Positions 43,943 through 57,049 of a DNA stretch of 64,000 nucleotides are shown one piece after another. A model generated the notes under the pieces. It saw nothing but the letters and a program-made list of their open reading frames with translations, was not told the origin of the DNA and did not search any database. Position 1 is the first letter of the stretch; each line of letters opens with the position of its first letter. This DNA comes from Tamarix chinensis (Eukaryota > Streptophyta > Magnoliopsida > Caryophyllales > Tamaricaceae), in NCBI GenBank assembly GCA_030549775.1, contig CM060174.1:52888707-52952706 (forward strand), given 5' to 3'. A program made the position numbers and the translations under genes.

Positions 43943-46900
43943 GTTATGTTTTGTTAATAAAATAAATGAATTTAAAAAAAATTAAATTACAATATTCGTT
44001 TAAAGTGGTCAAATTATTTTAATGATTTTTATCTCTATAAAATATTTTCATCTTTGAATTTATTTAGTTTTATGAGGTTGTTAAAATTTTTGAAACATTT
44101 AAATTAAAATGGTTTCCGTAATATATTTATGATTTTTTAAGTTTATTTTCTTCCCTTTCCCATTTTGGTTTATGAAAAATATTTAAAAACTCTGTTAAGT
44201 TATTTTTAGTCGTTTGATATTCTAATAAAGGAAAATTGATTATTTTATTATGATATTTCCCCAATTATTTTTACTAAATAATTTTTAAATAAAAATCACC
44301 TATTTGTTATATATTTAGATAGTTAAAAAAACAAATGGTCTTGGTCGAACCTAAACTAACCCTTATCCCTTTTTTCTTTCTTCTTCTCTTCCCTCATTTC
44401 TTTCTTCTTCTTTTTGTTTCCTATGGCATCCTCGAACCTACTCCCCATTATCCTTTGTCACCCAACACAACCACTACACTAAGAGACATTGCTTGACCAC
44501 ACTACTATAGTGTCGTGTGATGTCACACCACCATAACATCCACACCCTTCGTTTGTTGTCGATGGTAGCACACGGTAGTAGTTGCTTCGAGCAGCAATAA
44601 TCACCAACAATGCAACTGTCCGGCCACTTCTAGTGTAGCCCGACCACCGTAAAGTGGTCTTTGACAATTAGTGATGCTCTAATAACCCTTATCCCCTCTA
44701 ATTTTGGAGCAATTTTTTTGTATAATTATCCCAAATCCTAACACTTATTTTGATTAAATTTCTATAAATTAGCTTATGAGAAGCTAAATTGGTTATTGAA
44801 TTATCTAGATATATGTTATGTGAGTGATTTGGAGTTATTAATTGCAATATATATGGTTGAGTTGTGAAAATCGGATTTATGACTCGGTTATGTCTGGATT
44901 TATCATATTCGTCTGATTAAGCTATTTTGGTTAAATTTATTATGCAATATACTTTGAAATGCACTTCATTTGATGTTGGAATTGTCAATTTGGGAAAATT
45001 GTGTGAAATCAATCAGAATTAGATTTTTAGGTCAAAGCTCTTGCATATTTGAATTGGATTGTGTAATTGAGTTATTTTATTAAATTGATTATAAAATATT
45101 TTTTGGAATATATATAATTTTAATTCCAAATTTTAAATTTAAATATTTGAATAAGATTTGGTTAAATTTGTATTTCGGGCTGAAATTTTTTAATTATGTT
45201 AAATTGGGTTCTTCCTTTATTGTTTTTAATCAATTGAGTATATAATATGTTAAAAATAGGCTTAATTGTGTTTCCAAACATTCAATTTAAATAAATTCAT
45301 AAAATTTGATTAAGTTTTATTCTTAGGTCTAAAACCTTAGTTTTGAAATGAAAGTTATGAAATTGGTCATTTATATGATTTTTTCTTCTTAAATTGATTT
45401 TATAGATTTTTTTGAAGTGACCTTAATTGTGTACTAAAACCTTCAATTTATATTAGTTGATTTGAATATTCTAGATTTCTATTCTGGTATTTAAAACCCT
45501 CATTTTTTAGCATAGATTTATGGAATGTAGTTGTGTTTGATTCTTTCACATATTAATCAATTAGTTTTGATTTGAAATGAATTAAATTGAGTTTTTAACT
45601 TATTGGTCCGATAAATTTTTTGAAATTGTTTAATTTGACATTTTGAGTGGTGAACCCTAATTGTATAAGTGGTTTTTGATAGAGTTTACTTGTATTCTAT
45701 AATTCTACATTTGGATTAGTTTTCTCTAATTTAGCCCTACCATTTTCAAAGGTGATATAGGAAGGTATGTTAGTGGCTAACTAAGCTAAAGTTTTCCTCC
45801 TTATGCTAGGATATATTAGAAGCAAGGTAAACCTCCAAAACTTCTAGTTAATAAAATATTACATGTTATTATGTATTATTCCATATTTTAGTTATGCTAA
45901 GAACATGCTAGGGTTTGTTAATAAGGTGCGTAGTTTGTAAGACTAAGCCATATGGCTATCTTGTGGTATATATGGTATTGTGTATCTCTTCACATATGAA
46001 CCATGATTCTTCATAGTTGTATTTTATAAGTTTTTATTCTATGTAAGCTATATACATGTACCATGATCTATTATTATGATATCATGTTTGTTAATGCAAA
46101 TGTAAGTGGAATAACTCAATTGTTAATCTTATGTGAAGATGGTTTTTAATAACATTTATCCTTGTGTTATATATGATAGAATGTGTGATCATGAACCCAA
46201 CGTTCGACTAACTCAAGTGATGAGTGAAAGGATTAAATTATGGGAGTTGTTCTATAGGTCACATTTGTTCGTATATCTGGCGGTTTCATTCCACCGATGC
46301 AAATTGTGTTGTAGGTCACATTAGTGGTCATAGCTAGTTGTTGTAAATAGTCCACCTTGAGTAGCCTCGAGATGGCCTCCGAGGTAGGGTTGTGTAGTAA
46401 ATTCCTTCCCTTTGATATCGTTTGTGCTATGCCTATATTGCAATAGTGAGGCCCCTTTCTCTACTCAATAGGTGACCTACAAGCCCTATTGCAGGTATCA
46501 ATAATTAAAGATTGGGGTGTCTTGAGTGGTTGTGTAGGCCACTGACGTACAGGTATAGGTCATAGTTATTGGCATAGCTACAAAGCTATAGGTGATGTGT
46601 TGTTGTGGGTTTATTGTCCATTGTACCTTGGAAGTGGATAATATTATATTTTGGATATAGATATGGATAATATTATGTTTTGGATGTGAGAAGCACTATA
46701 TGTTGGAAATGAATAAATGAAATGAGTGGAATAAGTAGAAAAAGTGAATTATGATAGTGTATATAAGAAAATGGTTAATATTATCTTTTAGAATGTGTGA
46801 TGTGATATCTTTTGATAGTATTGATCAATAAGTGGTTATATGAATTAATGTTGAATGGTTGCATGGAAATCAATGACTGATATAAATGGAATTAAATAGA

Positions 46901-47674
46901 GTATGTGGTGGTATACACTCTTCTATTGATGGCATAATATATTAGAACAATATGTTCTTTTGTGGATCATTCTAAATTAAAATTGTATGTTTTTCTGTGG
47001 GATATGCATGGATATTAGGTCATGTTCTCCTAATACTCTTGTTAGATAGCATATGTTGTTCTTGTATATTTTCCATGATCTTATATGAGAGCATGTCTTT
47101 CATATTTTAGTAGTTATGGCAAGTATATGAATCTATGTGTGTATGCTATTGCTATGAGTTGGGTTGTTTTCTTAGTGTGTCATTGTACTGATACTTTCCT
47201 TCTTTAGGTGTTTATGCCTAGGCAATTTGACTTGAGTTCTAATGTGATTATCAGTTTGGGTTGAGAGTTAGAGCTAACGGAGTTTTTCCCTCGAGGACTC
47301 TTATAATTATTTGTAAATATTTTAGAAACTTTATTGTTGTATTAAAATTTTAATTTGGTGTTGTAAACAACATTTATATTTAACTTTTTTTTTGGTTGAC
47401 ATTTTGGAATCCAGGTTAATCTCAAAGGTTTTTTGTTGTTTTCTTAGTGATGATTATACAAGGTTTCTACTGAGTTTATCAATGAGGATTTTGATTTAGT
47501 TTCAATTTTCAGTTTTGTTCAACAAGTTTTTAGCCTTTAACCTATCAAGATAGAGATGGTAGACATCTGTCTTATTGTTACTATAGTGGTAGCACTCCCC
47601 ATTTCTTGTATTTATATCTGAATTATATCATTTCTAAATGAAAATTTTCACGGGTGAAAATGGGGGTGTTACAC
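43943..47674 (+). mobile_element. B4: B-family LTR, right part
   Basis: Continues B4 after the GTTAT duplication (GTTTTGTTAATAAAAT aligns with reversed B1). A pyrimidine-rich and mildly GC-rich patch (44,340-44,690) and AT-rich body shared with B2 and B1 follow (GCTTATGAGAAGCTAAATTG near 44,770). The LTR ends GGGGGTGTTACA at 47,674. Small frames inside, such as 46,133-46,324, are LTR text. The flanking A3 text is missing a few hundred bases, so B4's arrival or later loss removed both its own start and some A3. Confidence 0.78.
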
Positions 47675-49632
47675 GTATGACTACCAAAATTCAATAAACA
47701 TCCTTAAATTACCAATATTAACAACATATTAAAAACTTATGGCCTAACTTGAGGTTTTTACATATGGAATAATAATATTATGATTTTAAGGTTACTACAC
47801 CCTAATTAAGCTATTTTCTCATTTTGAGGAACCTATAACATTAAATAATTACTCCAAACACTTCTCCCGATATCATTATTATATTTAATCCACCTACCAC
47901 ATTAAAAAACCGAAATTCCATATTAACCATATTGACCAAAATGCTCTTAGTTTATGGAAGTCTTGTATCTTCAACAACCATATTTTTCAAATCATCCATT
48001 GATCATCATATCTTTTATATATACTAATTTCCCATTGATCATAATTTATTTGGCCCATAATATGGTTTCATAAGTTATATTTTTCCACAAATACGATTTC
48101 ACATAATAATATTATATCAACATGTATTGCCCATTGTAGCATCCTTTATATCATATAAATCCATATTATCATAACATATCATTAATAACATACATTCCAT
48201 CATATAACAACAAAATCATGATAATACGCAATAGCCATGCAAGCATTTAACACATAAACCCTAAAACATTGATTAATATTCTTACGAACAAGGACATTGA
48301 GCTTTATGCACATAAATCCTAGACTAACTCCTCCGTGATCAACAAAATATCACCTATGAAAAATAAGATACAACATGATAAGATTCAAAGACTATAATCA
48401 AGGGATAGGAGGGTAAAAATAGAAATAACTAGAGCCAAATAGAAGCTTAAATTGCATGGAAATGTGGTGGAATGTATGGTGGTGCTATAGTGAAATTTTG
48501 GTGGTATTTGGGTAAGCTTTAGAGATGAAAGCGAGGGTTCACGGTAGAAAAGGGGAGGTTACATGGGTGTGCGATAGGTTGTGCACTCTTAGACCAAGAG
48601 CTGAGATCCTACATGGGTAGGTTGTGTGAAGAGGCACAATCGTGCTCGTGCAGCAAATTTTGAGAAAATAAAAAACAAGTGCACATGACAATGTGATGGC
48701 TATGCATGAGTTGTGAGATGGTGCACAATTCATGGGTGTGTGATAAGAAAATTTAGAGGTACGCAATCATACATGAGGCCATGTGCAAGCCGTATGTATC
48801 AAAAAGAGGAGACATATGTGAGGAAAGAAGAGGGGAAAACGAAAGTGGTTAGTGATGATGGATGACAATGATGAGGGGAAGGACATGATGGCTTTGGTGC
48901 TTCACACACTAGGCTTTAGGTGGTGCTTGGTGGTTATGGTGGTGCACAGTGGTGATGGGGTGGTAAAGGCATGCAAAATAATGGATGGTTTCATAAAGAA
49001 GAATAAGAAGAAGAAGAAGAAAACGGGAGGCTCAGGCTATGGTAATGAAAAGATATATGGGGCTATATTGAGAAAAAAAATGAGGGAGAAGGATAGCTGG
49101 ATTAGTGTATATATATGTGTGTGTATAGTGGCATGCTAATGAGTGTGTAGGGAGATGTAGAGGGTGACGATGATTATGGTGATTGTGCAGCTACAAGGTG
49201 ATGATGATGATGGTTGCAGGGGAAGAAGAGATGTAGGGTAAGGGTAGGGATGGCAAGAGCAAAATTTTAATGAAGAAGAGGTTAAGTGATTGTTGTGTGT
49301 GGTAGGGGTAAAACAAAGCACACGTAAGAAAAGGAGTTGGCATTGAAAAGGAATAAAGGAAAAGGAAGAGGGAAAAGAAAAAAAGGAAAAAGTATTATGT
49401 TAGGATTAGATAAATTTGGATTAGCTAAAATAGGTAGGATTAGAGACATAAATTTACTGAAATTAAGATTGGGCTCTAAAAAATAAATTTTCTTGGTTAA
49501 AGATTTGTATTAAGTTAAGATTTCAAGATTAGGAAATTAATGTAAGGCTAAAATAAGGTTTTCTCAAGATTATAATCTGATTAAGGTACTAATGACATGG
49601 GATTTGGCTTAGCAAAATTTTGGGGTATTATA
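47675..49632 (-). mobile_element. A3: A-family solo LTR, right part
   Basis: Resumes A3 text matching 8,590-10,370 (TTACCAATATTAACAACAT near 47,717; TATGGCCTAACTT). It passes a purine-rich zone (48,840-49,390) and ends GGGGTATTATA at 49,632, with CTATG at 49,633-49,637 as a one-mismatch partner of CTAAG at 38,035-38,039. The open frames at 48,539-49,321 are low-complexity LTR text. Confidence 0.8.
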
Positions 49633-50330
49633 CTATGCTATCTAAGTGTGGGTTTTTTCTTCTTGAAGTGGCCTTTCTAGGACACATAATATTAGCTAAA
49701 GGAGTCATAGTGGACCTAACAAAGATAGTATGGGTTACAGAGTGGAAGACCCCCATGAATGTGTTATAGGTTTGTAGCTTTCTGGGTCTGGTGGCATATT
49801 ACACATACTTCTTGTAGAATTTCTCAAGTATTGCTCATCCTTTGATAATTCTATTAAAGAAAACTACCATGTTTCACTAGATGAGACTTACAAAGGGGCA
49901 TTCTAAGAACGGGAGAAATGCTTGAGTAAAGTACCTATTCTAACTCTGCCACCTAGATCTAAGGGATTTGAAGTCTATAATGACTCATCTAAGCATGGGT
50001 TAAGGTTTGTATTGATGCAAAATGGTAGGGTGGTCACTTACGCCTCTTGTAAGTTGAAATGGCACAAACAAAACTACTCAACTCATGATTTAGCATTGGT
50101 CGTAGTGGTTTTCACATTAATGATCTGGAGGAACTACACATATGGGACTAGATACATATTGTTCATTGACCACAAGACCCTTAAATACATAGCCACTAAT
50201 AATTAGTTGAACATGAAACAAAGAAGGTGGCTAGAGCTTGGAAAAGGATTGCAACATCGAGTTAACTTACCGTGAGGGGTAAAGCCAACGTGATTGCATA
50301 TGCCCTATAATGAAAGACCTCACACACTAT
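49633..50330 (+). pseudogene. Element D RT end and RNase H
   Basis: Resumes the frame left at 38,039: after the duplicated CTATG comes CTATCTAAGTGTGGG, giving LSKCGFFLLEVAFLGHII, then VTEWKTPM and FLGLVAYYTYFL. The RNase H open stretch 49,922-50,206 shows FEVYNDSSKHGLRFVLMQ, VVTYASCKLKWHKQNYSTHDLALVVVVF and LFIDHKTLKYI. Stops occur before and after it. The first catalytic aspartate of the DAS motif reads N-D-S-S. Confidence 0.88.
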
Positions 50331-51840
50331 AAACTCCTATATGGTAGCTAACCAGTTTCTAGAGGAGTTCAGTGAAATTGAAATAGATTTGATCCAACAA
50401 GGTGGCCTCAAGGTTAGCATTAGCACCTTGAAAATTACCTCAACGATGTTAGAGGAGATCCTCGCCGAACAGCCTTGAGATATTAAACTTGAGAAGACAG
50501 GGGAAAAGATATAGGAAGGTCAAGCCGAAGGGTTCCAAATACATAAGGATGGTATCATTTTCTACAAGGGTCATTGGTGTGTACTATAGGGTGCTCAACC
50601 CCGAAGCACTAAATTTTGGAAGAATGACATCGCACGCCCTACTCTGTCCACCCAAGCGGAGATAATTTATATAAGGACCTTAATAGGGTTTATCAATGGC
50701 CCTACATGAAGCAGGAGGTAGCTGAGTTTATGTCCCGATGACTAACTAGTCAAAAGGTCAAGTTTGAACACTATAGACCTATAGATTTAGTCCAACCTCT
50801 AGATATCCCAAGATAAAAATGGGACTCAATCTCTATAGATTTTATAAGTAGGATGTCTAGGTATAACACCATCTAGGTTATTATGGACAGACTGACTAAG
50901 TCAGTGGTATTTATACTGATTAAATCAACCTAGAGTATGGACCAATTAGCCAAAACTTATATGAAATTCATGGTTAACCAGCATGGTATAGCCACATATA
51001 TTGTCTCTGACAGAGACTTGAGGTTTCTCTCCCAATTTTAGGGAAAATTGTAGGAGGTTTTGGGAGCAAAGATGACTATGAGTACTACCTTCCATCCACC
51101 CACAGTAATTTAGACAAAAAGGACCATTCTGACACCCGAGGAAATGTTGCAAGCTTATGTTATAGACTTTCAAGTTTGTTGGGAGGATCATTTGCACAAC
51201 ATAGGGATGGCACCCTTCAAGGCATTATATAGACAGCAATACCGGAAACCCTTATACTGGAGTGATATCATAAGGACTATGGTGTTGGGGCTTGAGTAAA
51301 TTGGGAATAGGAATTGACAAGTCCATCTAATCTAGAATAGGATGAAAGCTGCTCAAAATCAACAAAGAATTATGCTAATCGGAGATGCAATGTTACGACT
51401 TTATGCTCGAGGATAAGGTATTATAAGAGTCTCACGCACTAAGGGAGTGTAGAGGTTTGGTAAGAGTGACAAGTTGAGACTGAGATACATCAGATCTTAT
51501 GAAATTCCAGAAAGGATAGTGAAGTTCCTTACTAGTTTGTGCTTTTCCTAGAGTTAGAACATGTCCACAACATCTTCCATGTCTCATTCTTGAAAAAGTA
51601 TCTTGTGAATCCTTCCCACTTGATACTACTCAATGAATTTGAGCTTGATAACTATTTGACCTATTAGGAGAGGACTATGCATATTCTCGATACCATTCTC
51701 TAGCATACCCGAATTAGTGTTGTTCCACTTGTTAAGATTCTCTAGAGATGCCACAAGATGGAGGAAGCCACTAGGGGAGTAGAGAAGAACATGCACGAGG
51801 TGTATCTTGAACCCTTCGCTTTAGGTAAGACGATTTTAGG
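50330..51840 (+). pseudogene. Element D integrase with chromodomain-like tail (broken)
   Basis: Integrase remnants in order: an HHCC-region equivalent near 50,640-50,760 (THSTHPSG-like), IDLVQPLDIPRWKWDSISIDF-like text near 50,780-50,840, core segments to about 51,330, then YEIPERIVK and LELEHVHNIFHVSFLKKYLVNPSHL near 51,550-51,640. Last are LTYEERT-HILD, VVPLVKIL and MEEATR-VEKNMHEVYLEPF (51,657-51,822), the Tekay/Del tail also seen in element A. It is dense with stops. The minus-strand frames 50,946-51,197 and 51,742-52,005 are shadows. Confidence 0.85.
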
Positions 51841-51980
51841 AAAACCATATTTCCTTAAAGGGGGTAATAGCTGGTATTGTGTGTTCTCACATTTAAGGTT
51901 AGCCACTGGGACTACCTTGCTCCCCATTCTTGTACTTTTATTATCGTACCATGGCTTGTGACTTTGGGGATGAAATCTTC

Positions 51981-51997
51981 CTTTAAGGGGATAATGA
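51981..51997 (+). other. Polypurine tract of element D
   Basis: CTTTAAGGGGATAATGA lies immediately before the 3' LTR start, equivalent to the tract at 517-531 in element A. Confidence 0.75.
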
Positions 51998-53189
51998 TGT
52001 AACACCCCACAATATTTCCTAAGAATAAATAATAAAATAATAAATGATATAAAATAGAGGTATATATAATACTAAGAATAATAATATGAGAGTTAAATTT
52101 TATTACTTTGTCTTATTCTGAGCCTTATTTAATTATTTAGCCTAAAATAAATTATAGGTAAATTATAACATTTTTTAATTCCCTAAAAATTCCACAACCT
52201 TTTACTTTTGATTTTCTCCTTTTCTTTCTCTTTTTTCCTTTCTCCTTTATTTTCTTTCTCTTTTCTTTTATTCCTTCTTCTTCTTCTTCTTCTTATTTCT
52301 TCTCCTCGGCAATGCTAGGGTTTCCAATACGACAGGGTTGGCCTGAGGTGGTAATAGGGTGGGATTCATACTTGAGTTAAACATGGTTATGTGTGGTATC
52401 TAAAAAATATGACACTAATTACTTAAAGTTGAAGATCACTTGATTGAGGCCCAATTATACCCTATTAACCAATCCACTGGTGAGAATAGTAGCTAGGAGC
52501 ATGTTACCCTGGGGTTTCACTTTATTTATAAATCCATTAGTGAGAATAGTGGAGTCTCAAGCCCACGTGGTCATAATTCATTAGTTGATCATTTATGGCC
52601 CTATTATCATGTGTCCAAATAATAATAATGAATAAACCATTATGATCTACTTATGCACATCTTTATTCCTTGTTGTGATATCGTTAACTACTTTATTCCT
52701 ACTTGTTTGTATTGTTACATGACTCATTTCATAGCATACTAATCACCCCTTTTATGGGTGTTGCTTAATCCCATAGTCATTCTCCCCTCTTGATCCTTTA
52801 TAGGTGTTGAGGATGCCCTAGATAACTTTGCTGCTTATGATGACATATTCAGGGTAGAGTGATGCTTTAGTAACTCAAGGTTGGAGCCCAAATAGTGTTA
52901 CATCCAGATATTAACCATTTTAGCTTTCTAATTTAATGATTTATTCTACTTGAACAATGTTTCTATTTTTCGGTATTTTCTTGGTAACAAAGATGTAACC
53001 CTTATTATATTATGAAACTCTTTCCTTATGGTGTTTATCATGGTTGCGCCTATTTCTACTATACTTTGTAGTTGGTGTAAGGATGGCCTAGGGCCAAATT
53101 TATACCAATTACTACGGTAACACTCCCTCTTATGGTGTTTGTTTTACATTGAAAATGAAAATTTTTTAATGGTGGTTTTTGGGGGTATT
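51998..53189 (+). mobile_element. Element D 3' LTR (internally deleted, 1.2 kb)
   Basis: Starts TGTAACACCCC and matches the 5' LTR at its beginning and pyrimidine-rich zone. It then jumps near 52,310-52,400 to text equivalent to about 34,300-34,400 of the 5' LTR, so roughly 2.3 kb is missing. One subrepeat remains (52,410-52,560). The tail matches 35,100-35,626 (for example TATACCAATTA and CTCTTATGGTGT). It ends GGGGGTATT, lacking the final ACA, directly before target duplication CAAGT (53,190-53,194). Confidence 0.85.
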
Positions 53190-53194
53190 CAAGT

Positions 53195-54840
53195 TTTTAA
53201 CTTACAAACATTATCCTTACCTATTAAATTCTTGAAGTTTGTAGTAAGGATATGAGGTGTACTCTTATGAGATAAAAATCTCATAACATTATTTAGTAAA
53301 AAATTAAATGGGGATAAATTGAATTATGCCACATATGATAAAGAATGCTTTACCATCATAAGAATCCAAAAAACATGGAGTTATTATTTAAGACATAAAC
53401 CTTTTATTTTGTATTTGGACCATGAAAAATTAAAATATTTGCATAGGGAAATGAAAATTAGTCCTAGGTGTGTAAAAGAGCTTAGCTTTTTATAATGCTT
53501 CATGTTTTCTATCAATTATTTTAATGGTAAAGAAAATGTGGTAGTATATGAACTATTGAGAGGCTCTTTAATTCTTGTCATGATAGATGCTAAGTTATTA
53601 GGTTTTGAAATGTTGGAATAATTGCATGAAAAAGATGAATATTTCATGAAAATTTTTGATACTTGTAAAAAGAGCAGTAGTCCTAGTAATTATGTGATTG
53701 AAGATGAATTTAATTTTATGCTTAATAAATTGTGTATCCCTGGATCTAATGTACATGATTTACTTGTTAAGGAAGTGCAAGAAGGTGTTTGGGTGGTCAT
53801 TTTTGTTAGCATAAAGCTATGGAATTATTAGAAGAATGTTTCTATTGGTGATGAAAGATAAAGTTGTTACAACTATTTTTTGGAGATGTGTGACTTGTGA
53901 AAAGAGTTAGAATTTCTTCTGTAAGGGTGTTTATAGACATTTACCTATTCCTAGTAAAATATGGGAGGATGTTAGTGTGAAATTTATCCTAGGGTTATAA
54001 ATGTAAAAAAGGGGAAATGGTTCTATTATGGTTATGGTAGATAGATTCTAAAAAAATGGTACATTTCAGTTCATGTTAGAAAACAGATGGTGTTACTCAT
54101 GTGGCTAATTTATATTTGAAAGAGATAATAAGTTTGAAAGGTGAACCCTAAAGTATATTGTTGGATAGATATGTTAAAACTTGAAGTTACATTTGAATGA
54201 AACTCTAGTATATGTTAGGCACTAAGTTGTTTTTTGGTGCATATCATCAGCCTTAGATAGGTGGTCAAACTATAGTGGTAAATAGTACATTGGAAATATT
54301 ACCATGAAAGATAGCTAATAAGATTATAAAGGATTTGGAAATAAAACTATCATATGATGAGTTTGCACATAATAAGAGTCTTTTCAGTATAACTCAATTG
54401 AGTTTACTTGAGGTTGTATATGAGCCTAATTTTAATTACCTATTGATATGTTGTATGCTACTATAAAAAGATATATTAAAAAAATTTGTGCTAAATAATA
54501 AGTTGTAGTCTTTAAGATACTTCATGAAAAAATCAAGATTAGTATTGAAAAATCTATTGCTAAATATCTAGCTCATGTAAACAAAATTCAATTTCAACAA
54601 GTATTTCTCCAGTATAATTAGTATGGCTATAATTGAGAAAGACAATATTTCCAAACTTAGGAAAGAAAAAACTAAAACAAAGATCTAATGGAACATTTCA
54701 AATCTAAAGAAAATTTGGAGAAAATGCTTATGAATTAGAATTATCTAAATCCTATGGAGGGGTTTTGAGAAATTTTAACATTGGTGATTTATGTCCATAC
54801 TATACTAATATTAATTAGAGGGAGAATTCTTTTCTACAAG
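53195..54840 (+). pseudogene. Element C RNase H and integrase, second part
   Basis: Continues the frame broken at 24,186. RNase H gives KLNYATYDKECFTIIRIQKTWSYYL, FILYLDHEKLKYL and INYFNGKENVVVYELLR. Integrase follows: an open stretch at 53,622-53,831 (LCIPGSNVHDLLVKEVQEG), then CVTCEKS, a PIPSKIWEDVSVKFILGL block, VMVDRF-K-GTFQF, and a tail near 54,750-54,830 (FNIGDLCPYY). Many stops. The precise continuation across element D and the CAAGT duplication confirms that D was inserted into C. Confidence 0.88.
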
Positions 54841-55680
54841 GGATGAATCTGGAGTATCTAACTCTCCTTGTTAACATTAGATATTTCAAGAATTAGAATT
54901 TTTAAGATAGAGCATATCATTTTTCATGTTCCTAAAACCCATCATCAAAAACCTAATTCTACTGATGGTTTCTTAAAAACTTCTTGTAGGTATATTACAT
55001 GCTTGTACAACGAAGAATTCATTGAAAATACCTAGTGTACAAGAAATAGATAAGTCAAGGATGTACATAAGTGTACAATGAATAGAAATCTACAAGATAA
55101 AGCATTATTATGTGCATAACATATTTGGATTGCGAGGTTTCATTAGTTTTGTTATTTTATGTACACTTTTTAAATATTTGTCTTGTGATTTTTAGATGTG
55201 ATTATATATGTTTTATAAGTGTGTATTAGGGGATTATAGAGGTTATTTACATTATTTACACCTAATTATAATTAGTTATCCTACTAGCTACTAATTTTGG
55301 AGGTTAGGTTAGGTTATGTTATGATTCTAATGGCTAGTTTTGATTGTAAGTGTTAACCAATGTGGTTTTCAACAACAAGATTAGTTATAATAACAACTAT
55401 AATAGTTAGGAAGTTTTTTATTAGTTAGTAGGAAGTTGTAACACCCTAACACCCCATGTATAAATACCCTAATTCGACCTATTGTTTACAATAATAATAA
55501 GTTGTGTAATAAGAATAAGAATTTTTTAATTATCTCTTCCTTTTTAGGTGAGTTAGTGCTTGTGAGTCGGAGTATATTATAGGAAGAAATTTGTGCGTAT
55601 TATTCTAAGAAGTGTTGGTGATTTGTTAGAGAAGAATCAATAACATCAAAGCATAGAGAATTTGAATCCATTCGAGTATC
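54840..55680 (+). mobile_element. Element C 3' untranslated region and probable 3' LTR
   Basis: No coding text. A purine tract TTAGAGGGAGAA at about 54,815 may be the polypurine tract. At 55,459 TGTATAAATACCCTAAT is a good TATA box, followed by an A/T-rich leader, as in the short LTRs of plant Ty3/gypsy elements. LTR edges cannot be fixed because the 5' LTR is missing. Confidence 0.45.
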
Positions 55681-55689
55681 ATTTATAAT

Positions 55690-56950
55690 CTCAAGGAACG
55701 ATTTAAAGATTTTGCATTGTCTTAGTTTGATATCTCCATCAACTTCCACATTAGCAACACTAGATTTTTTCTTACTTTGCCAACTAATAAGGTCTTTTCC
55801 TAAAATTTTAAAATTACCCTATGTGACTTTTCTATTAACCATGTATCTCACAAAATTTGCATTAGAGCAAACAACATGGTCTAATAGGGTATCATTAGGT
55901 TAAAACAAATCAAATGTTATATGTATCAATTAAATACCTAAGAACCAATTTAACATCTATTAAGTGAGATTGCTTAGATTGCATTGAAATAAATCACATA
56001 ATAAAGTAATAAATATGATGCCTGATATAGATGTTGTAAGAAAGAGAAGTGATATAATTATACCTCAATAATATCTTAAATCAATTTCCTTACCTCCTTC
56101 ATCCATGTTAAGTGTAGTGGTAGTTGCCATTAGAGTACTGCAAGGTTTTCTTTCATTCATTTGAAATTTCTTTATCATTTCCTTGGTGTGTCTTTCTTGG
56201 TTGAAAAATATTCATTCCTTGGCTTGTTTAACTTGTATCCTTAGGAAGTATGTGAACTCTCCGATCATTCTTATCTCAAACTCACTATGCATCATCTCAG
56301 AAAATCCTTACACAAGGTTTCATTAGTTGCACAACAGATGATTTCATCCACATAAATTTAAGCTAGAAAAAGATCTTTCTTAGTTTTTATTGAAAAAAGT
56401 TTTATCAATCTTTCCTCTTTCCAATCCTATGTTATATAGAAATTTACTAAGACACTCATACCAAGCCCTAAGGGTTTGCTTTAAACTATAAAGTGCTTTT
56501 TTGAGCCTATAAACATGACAATACTTTAAGTTATATTCAAACACATGGAGATTTCTTAACATAAACTTTATTGTTAATGAAACCATTAAAAAATGAAATT
56601 TTAAGAACCATTTGATTTAAGGTAAAAACACATGGAAGATTCAAATGAAAGAAACATGTCTAGAGCTCGATGTCTAGCCACTAGGGTAAAATCATCTTCA
56701 AAATAAATGCATTCCTCTTTTTTATATCCCTTGGTAACTTATTGAGATTTGTTTCTAACAACAATACCTCTTCATTGAGCTTGTTTCTAAAAATTCATTG
56801 AATACCTTGATGGTTCTGTTTAGAGGCATAAGATTAATTACCATGCTTGATTTTTCTCTAATTGTGTAAGTTCATCTTGCATTTTCGTTAACCAATTTTC
56901 ATCATTCGTCGATTACAAGTGATAATTCGGTTCCATTTGAGATAATAATA
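55690..56950 (-). pseudogene. Copia element E: RT and RNase H (broken)
   Basis: The minus-strand open stretch 56,380-56,586 reads HVYRLKKALYSLKQTLRAWYECLSKFLYNIGLERGKIDKTFF, the plant Ty1/copia RT block. Downstream text to about 55,690 contains the remaining RT blocks and a poor RNase H similar to the fragment at 16,880-17,575. Frameshifts and stops are frequent. The plus-strand frame at 55,712-55,903 is a shadow. Confidence 0.82.
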
Positions 56951-57049
56951 TTAAATGGTTGGAAATATTACCTATCTAGGATCAATTATCCACTCCCTTC
57001 GATAGATCCCCAATGATTAAATCTTAAGGCTACCAATATGCATATATTA

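Noticed and set aside
44479..44667. 62-codon minus-strand frame
   Set aside because: It lies in the leader-like patch of LTR B4, has no motif, and is not conserved in the equivalent part of B2.
55437..55458. LTR-like start GTAACACCCTAACACCCC
   Set aside because: It lies just before a TATA box in what seems to be element C's LTR, has no matching end or target duplication, and does not align with A, B or D LTRs.
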